Shown here in pieces: positions 62,298-64,000 of a stretch of DNA of 64,000 nucleotides; position 1 is the stretch's first letter, and each line of letters begins with the position of its first letter. Location of the stretch: positions 21,158-85,157 of the forward strand of contig JBGSKO010000120.1 of assembly GCA_041741155.1 (NCBI GenBank), read 5' to 3'. The notes below the pieces were generated by a model. It was not told the DNA's origin. It searched no databases and was given only the letters and a program-made list of their open reading frames with translations. A program made the translations under genes and the position numbers. Source of the stretch: M3007 sp041741155. Its GTDB lineage: Bacteria > Bacteroidota > Bacteroidia > Chitinophagales > Saprospiraceae.

Positions 62298-63170
62298 ATG
62301 CACGTGATGCCTTTCAAAAACGTATTTTTCAGTCTTGTCGTCCTGTCTTTCTTTTCATCCTGTGTTTCTTCCAAAGTACACCGCGCCGAGGTATTGCAGC
62401 GCAACCAGTGCGAGGCGCGGGAAAAAGTGCTGGTACAGGAGGTGCTGAGCCGCCGCGCCGAATCTGCAGATCTGGTGAAACAAGTAGGCGAACTGAACCG
62501 CACCCTCGGCAACCAGGATGCAGAAATTCGAACACTGAAGCAGGAACTGACTGTCCGTACGCAGAGCATGGGCGAGTCGTCGTCCAAACTGTTTGCTGAA
62601 AAAACCGAGCTGGAGAAACAACTGGCCGGCAAAAGCGCCCAGCTCGCCCAGCGCGAGGCGACCCTTGGAAATATCGCAGCCGTGCAGCGGAACCGCCAAA
62701 CTACCCTGAACGATCTCAAGAAAGTCCTCGCTGCCGGCTATCCGACTGCCACAGGCGCCGCAATTGATGTTGCCGACCAAGCTATTTTGCTCACCTTGCC
62801 CGACCAGGGACTTTTTGACAAAACCGGACTGGCGATCAGTCCTTCCGGGCGCGACCTCCTCCAGCCGCTCGCCGAAATATTAGCCAACCGCCCGGAACTG
62901 GCCGTGGAGGTGCTGGCCTACACGGACAACGTATTGCCTAAAGGCATCAAAAACATTAGCGATACGTGGGACTGGAGCCTCGCCCGCGCTGTCAATGTGA
63001 CGCGCCTGCTCATTCGCGATTTCAATATCAATGCGAATCAGCTCACGCCCGTGGGCAAGGGCGAGTACTATCCGGTGGCATCCAACGAGACGAGCGAGGG
63101 CCGCCAGCGCAATCGCCGTACCGTACTGGTGATCTATCCGTCGCTGCCGAAAATTCCGGGCGCAGAGTAG
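62298..63170 (+). CDS. OmpA-domain lipoprotein with coiled coil
   Basis: 290 aa from the ATG at 62298 (62307 also possible). Lipobox signal (FFSLVVLSFFSSC), then a long coiled coil (~35-145, rich in Gln/Glu/Lys: VLVQEVLSRRAESADLVKQV), then a C-terminal OmpA/MotB peptidoglycan-binding domain (~160-285: LAEILANRPELAVEVLAYTD, RAVNVTRLLIRDFNINANQL, RQRNRRTVLVIYP). It should tie the outer membrane to peptidoglycan, or act as a Pal-like tether. Convergent with another OmpA gene, 35 bp apart, with a family C palindrome between them. Confidence 0.88.
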   Translation: MHVMPFKNVFFSLVVLSFFSSCVSSKVHRAEVLQRNQCEAREKVLVQEVLSRRAESADLVKQVGELNRTLGNQDAEIRTLKQELTVRTQSMGESSSKLFAEKTELEKQLAGKSAQLAQREATLGNIAAVQRNRQTTLNDLKKVLAAGYPTATGAAIDVADQAILLTLPDQGLFDKTGLAISPSGRDLLQPLAEILANRPELAVEVLAYTDNVLPKGIKNISDTWDWSLARAVNVTRLLIRDFNINANQLTPVGKGEYYPVASNETSEGRQRNRRTVLVIYPSLPKIPGAE

Positions 63171-63173
63171 AGG

Positions 63174-63204
63174 GGTAGCGGCGGGTTTCAACCCGCCGAT
63201 TATT
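63174..63204. repeat. Family C palindromic repeat, single copy
   Basis: GGTAGCGGCGGGTTTCAACC followed by CGCCGATTATTAC: a copy of the 40974-41050 repeat with the GGGTT/AACCC palindrome. It fills the 35-bp gap between two convergent OmpA genes and may end both mRNAs. Confidence 0.85.
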
Positions 63205-63205
63205 A

Positions 63206-64000
63206 CTAAAACATCCGTACCAGATCAAAAGCTACCCGGCGGTTTTGGGCGCGGCCTTTTTCGGTCTTGTTGCTGGCAACCGGTTTGCTTTTTCCGTATC
63301 CTTTAGCCACCAGGCGCTCCGGCTCGATACCCAGTTCCACGAGTTTTTCGACACAGCGTTTGGCTCGGCGTTCCGAAAGATCCTGATTTTTCCGGACACT
63401 CCCCTGGCCGTCGGTATGTCCGGCAATGGTCACCCGATAGTCCGGGTAGTCCCGCAGCATTTCGGCTACACGTTCCACAACCGGGATGGACGCTGCCGTG
63501 AGTACATCCGATCCGGTCTCAAACTGGATGTTTTTGCCCTCCTTGTCCAATTGTTTTTTGGTCTCTTTTTTTAGCTCCGGGCACCCTTTGTTGGCCAACG
63601 GGCCGGGCGTCCGGGGGCATCTGTCCTCCGTATCATCAATGCCGTCGCCGTCGGTGTCCGGGCAGCCCTGGAATTTAGTCAGGCCGGTTGCCAGCGGACA
63701 GCGGTCCTCCGAATCCTGAATGCCGTCGCCGTCCGTATCGGGGCAACCTTCACAAGCAAACAGGCCTTTTTGCGCCGGGCATTTGTCCGCCACATCGGGA
63801 ATGCCGTCGGCGTCGGTATCCGGGCAGCCGAGGAAGCGCAACGGCCCGCGTTGTTCCGGGCAGGCGTCCAGAAGATCGGCGATACCGTCGCCGTCGGCGT
63901 CCGGGCAGCCGTCGAGGGTGATCTGTCCGCCCGCGTCGGGGCAATGGTCGTTCCGGTCGGTGATGCCGTCGTGGTCGCGGTCGGGGCAACCGGCGAGGTG
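63206..64000 (-). CDS. OmpA-family protein with thrombospondin type 3 repeats (partial, cut by window end)
   Basis: The C-terminal 264 residues are visible; the frame is open to 64000, so the N terminus is missing. About five TSP3/calcium repeats of the form GCPDTDGDGIxDxxDxCP are seen, then the OmpA C-terminal domain (~residues 155-264 of the visible part: NIQFETGSDVLTAASIPVVE, VTIAGHTDGQGS, NQDLSERRAKRCVEKL, NRRVAFDLV). Typical of Bacteroidota outer-membrane proteins with a barrel or Ig domain upstream, which calcium-stiffened repeats project over the peptidoglycan. A TTG at 63841 is not a real start. Confidence 0.93.
   Translation of the reverse strand, partial: HLAGCPDRDHDGITDRNDHCPDAGGQITLDGCPDADGDGIADLLDACPEQRGPLRFLGCPDTDADGIPDVADKCPAQKGLFACEGCPDTDGDGIQDSEDRCPLATGLTKFQGCPDTDGDGIDDTEDRCPRTPGPLANKGCPELKKETKKQLDKEGKNIQFETGSDVLTAASIPVVERVAEMLRDYPDYRVTIAGHTDGQGSVRKNQDLSERRAKRCVEKLVELGIEPERLVAKGYGKSKPVASNKTEKGRAQNRRVAFDLVRMF

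Noticed and set aside
61859..62719. 286-codon minus-strand frame covering the OmpA lipoprotein gene
   Set aside because: Only the last 127 codons encode a sensible lipoprotein; the rest is antisense to the coiled-coil OmpA gene.

Overview
The window looks like chromosomal DNA of a Bacteroidota member, most likely a Saprospiria-type organism (Saprospiraceae-like). This is inferred from seven proteins with C-terminal type IX secretion (T9SS) sorting domains, HYR/PKD/dockerin-like giant surface proteins, a DUF1800/DUF1501 gene pair, a ligand-gated beta-propeller hybrid histidine kinase, and several matches to the Bacteroidota promoter consensus (TTG, 17-23 bp, TAnnTTTG). No rRNA, tRNA, CRISPR array, phage or plasmid module was seen. 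Base composition is GC-rich in most genes.

Layout. 1-3.1 kb: two tandem T9SS-secreted paralogues. 3.1-8.3 kb: a di-haem cytochrome c peroxidase, an operon of lipoprotein / lumazine synthase (ribH) / metallo-beta-lactamase-fold hydrolase, a LysM-RlpA-like protein and divergent kdsB. 8.3-13 kb: an M16 peptidase interrupted by an in-frame TGA, and a CtpA-type S41 protease. 13-20.5 kb: a 1448-aa HYR/dockerin-like T9SS protein and a DUF5117-type zinc metalloprotease. 20.5-21.4 kb: a REP-associated tyrosine transposase (RAYT) gene embedded in its own palindromic repeats. 21.4-27.2 kb: a TPR-membrane protein and TPR-AAA ATPase pair, then a subtilisin-like T9SS protease. 27.5-37.3 kb: a hybrid histidine kinase and a 2035-aa PKD/Ig-like surface protein. 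37.6-42 kb: aldo/keto reductase, DinB-like protein, small lipoproteins and a membrane-anchored winged-helix regulator. 42-52.7 kb: a MacAB-like efflux operon (adaptor, ATPase, two FtsX-type permeases) divergent from a sigma-54 response regulator and a NtrY-like kinase, plausibly its regulators. 52.8-58.2 kb: a PA-domain T9SS protein and the DUF1800/DUF1501 pair. 58.4-64 kb: small membrane and envelope proteins, DUF4139 protein, YCII and lipocalin-like lipoproteins, and two convergent OmpA-domain proteins, the second cut by the window end.

The protein content is largely envelope biology: secretion, proteolysis, lipoproteins and peptidoglycan-anchoring proteins. The most unusual material is non-coding. 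At least three families of short palindromic repeats (A, B, C), several larger nested palindromes and many short tandem repeats sit between genes. Two patterns recur: palindromes or tandem repeats coincide with or touch stop codons, in some cases supplying the stop, and G-poor tandem repeats of different sequence lie directly upstream of start codons (ctpA, histidine kinase, DUF1501, ABC ATPase, response regulator). The RAYT gene carries a copy of its own repeat in frame inside the coding sequence. Between the sigma-54 regulator and the kinase lies a ~390-bp inverted array of 51-bp and 9-bp repeats that stays open in the kinase reading frame.
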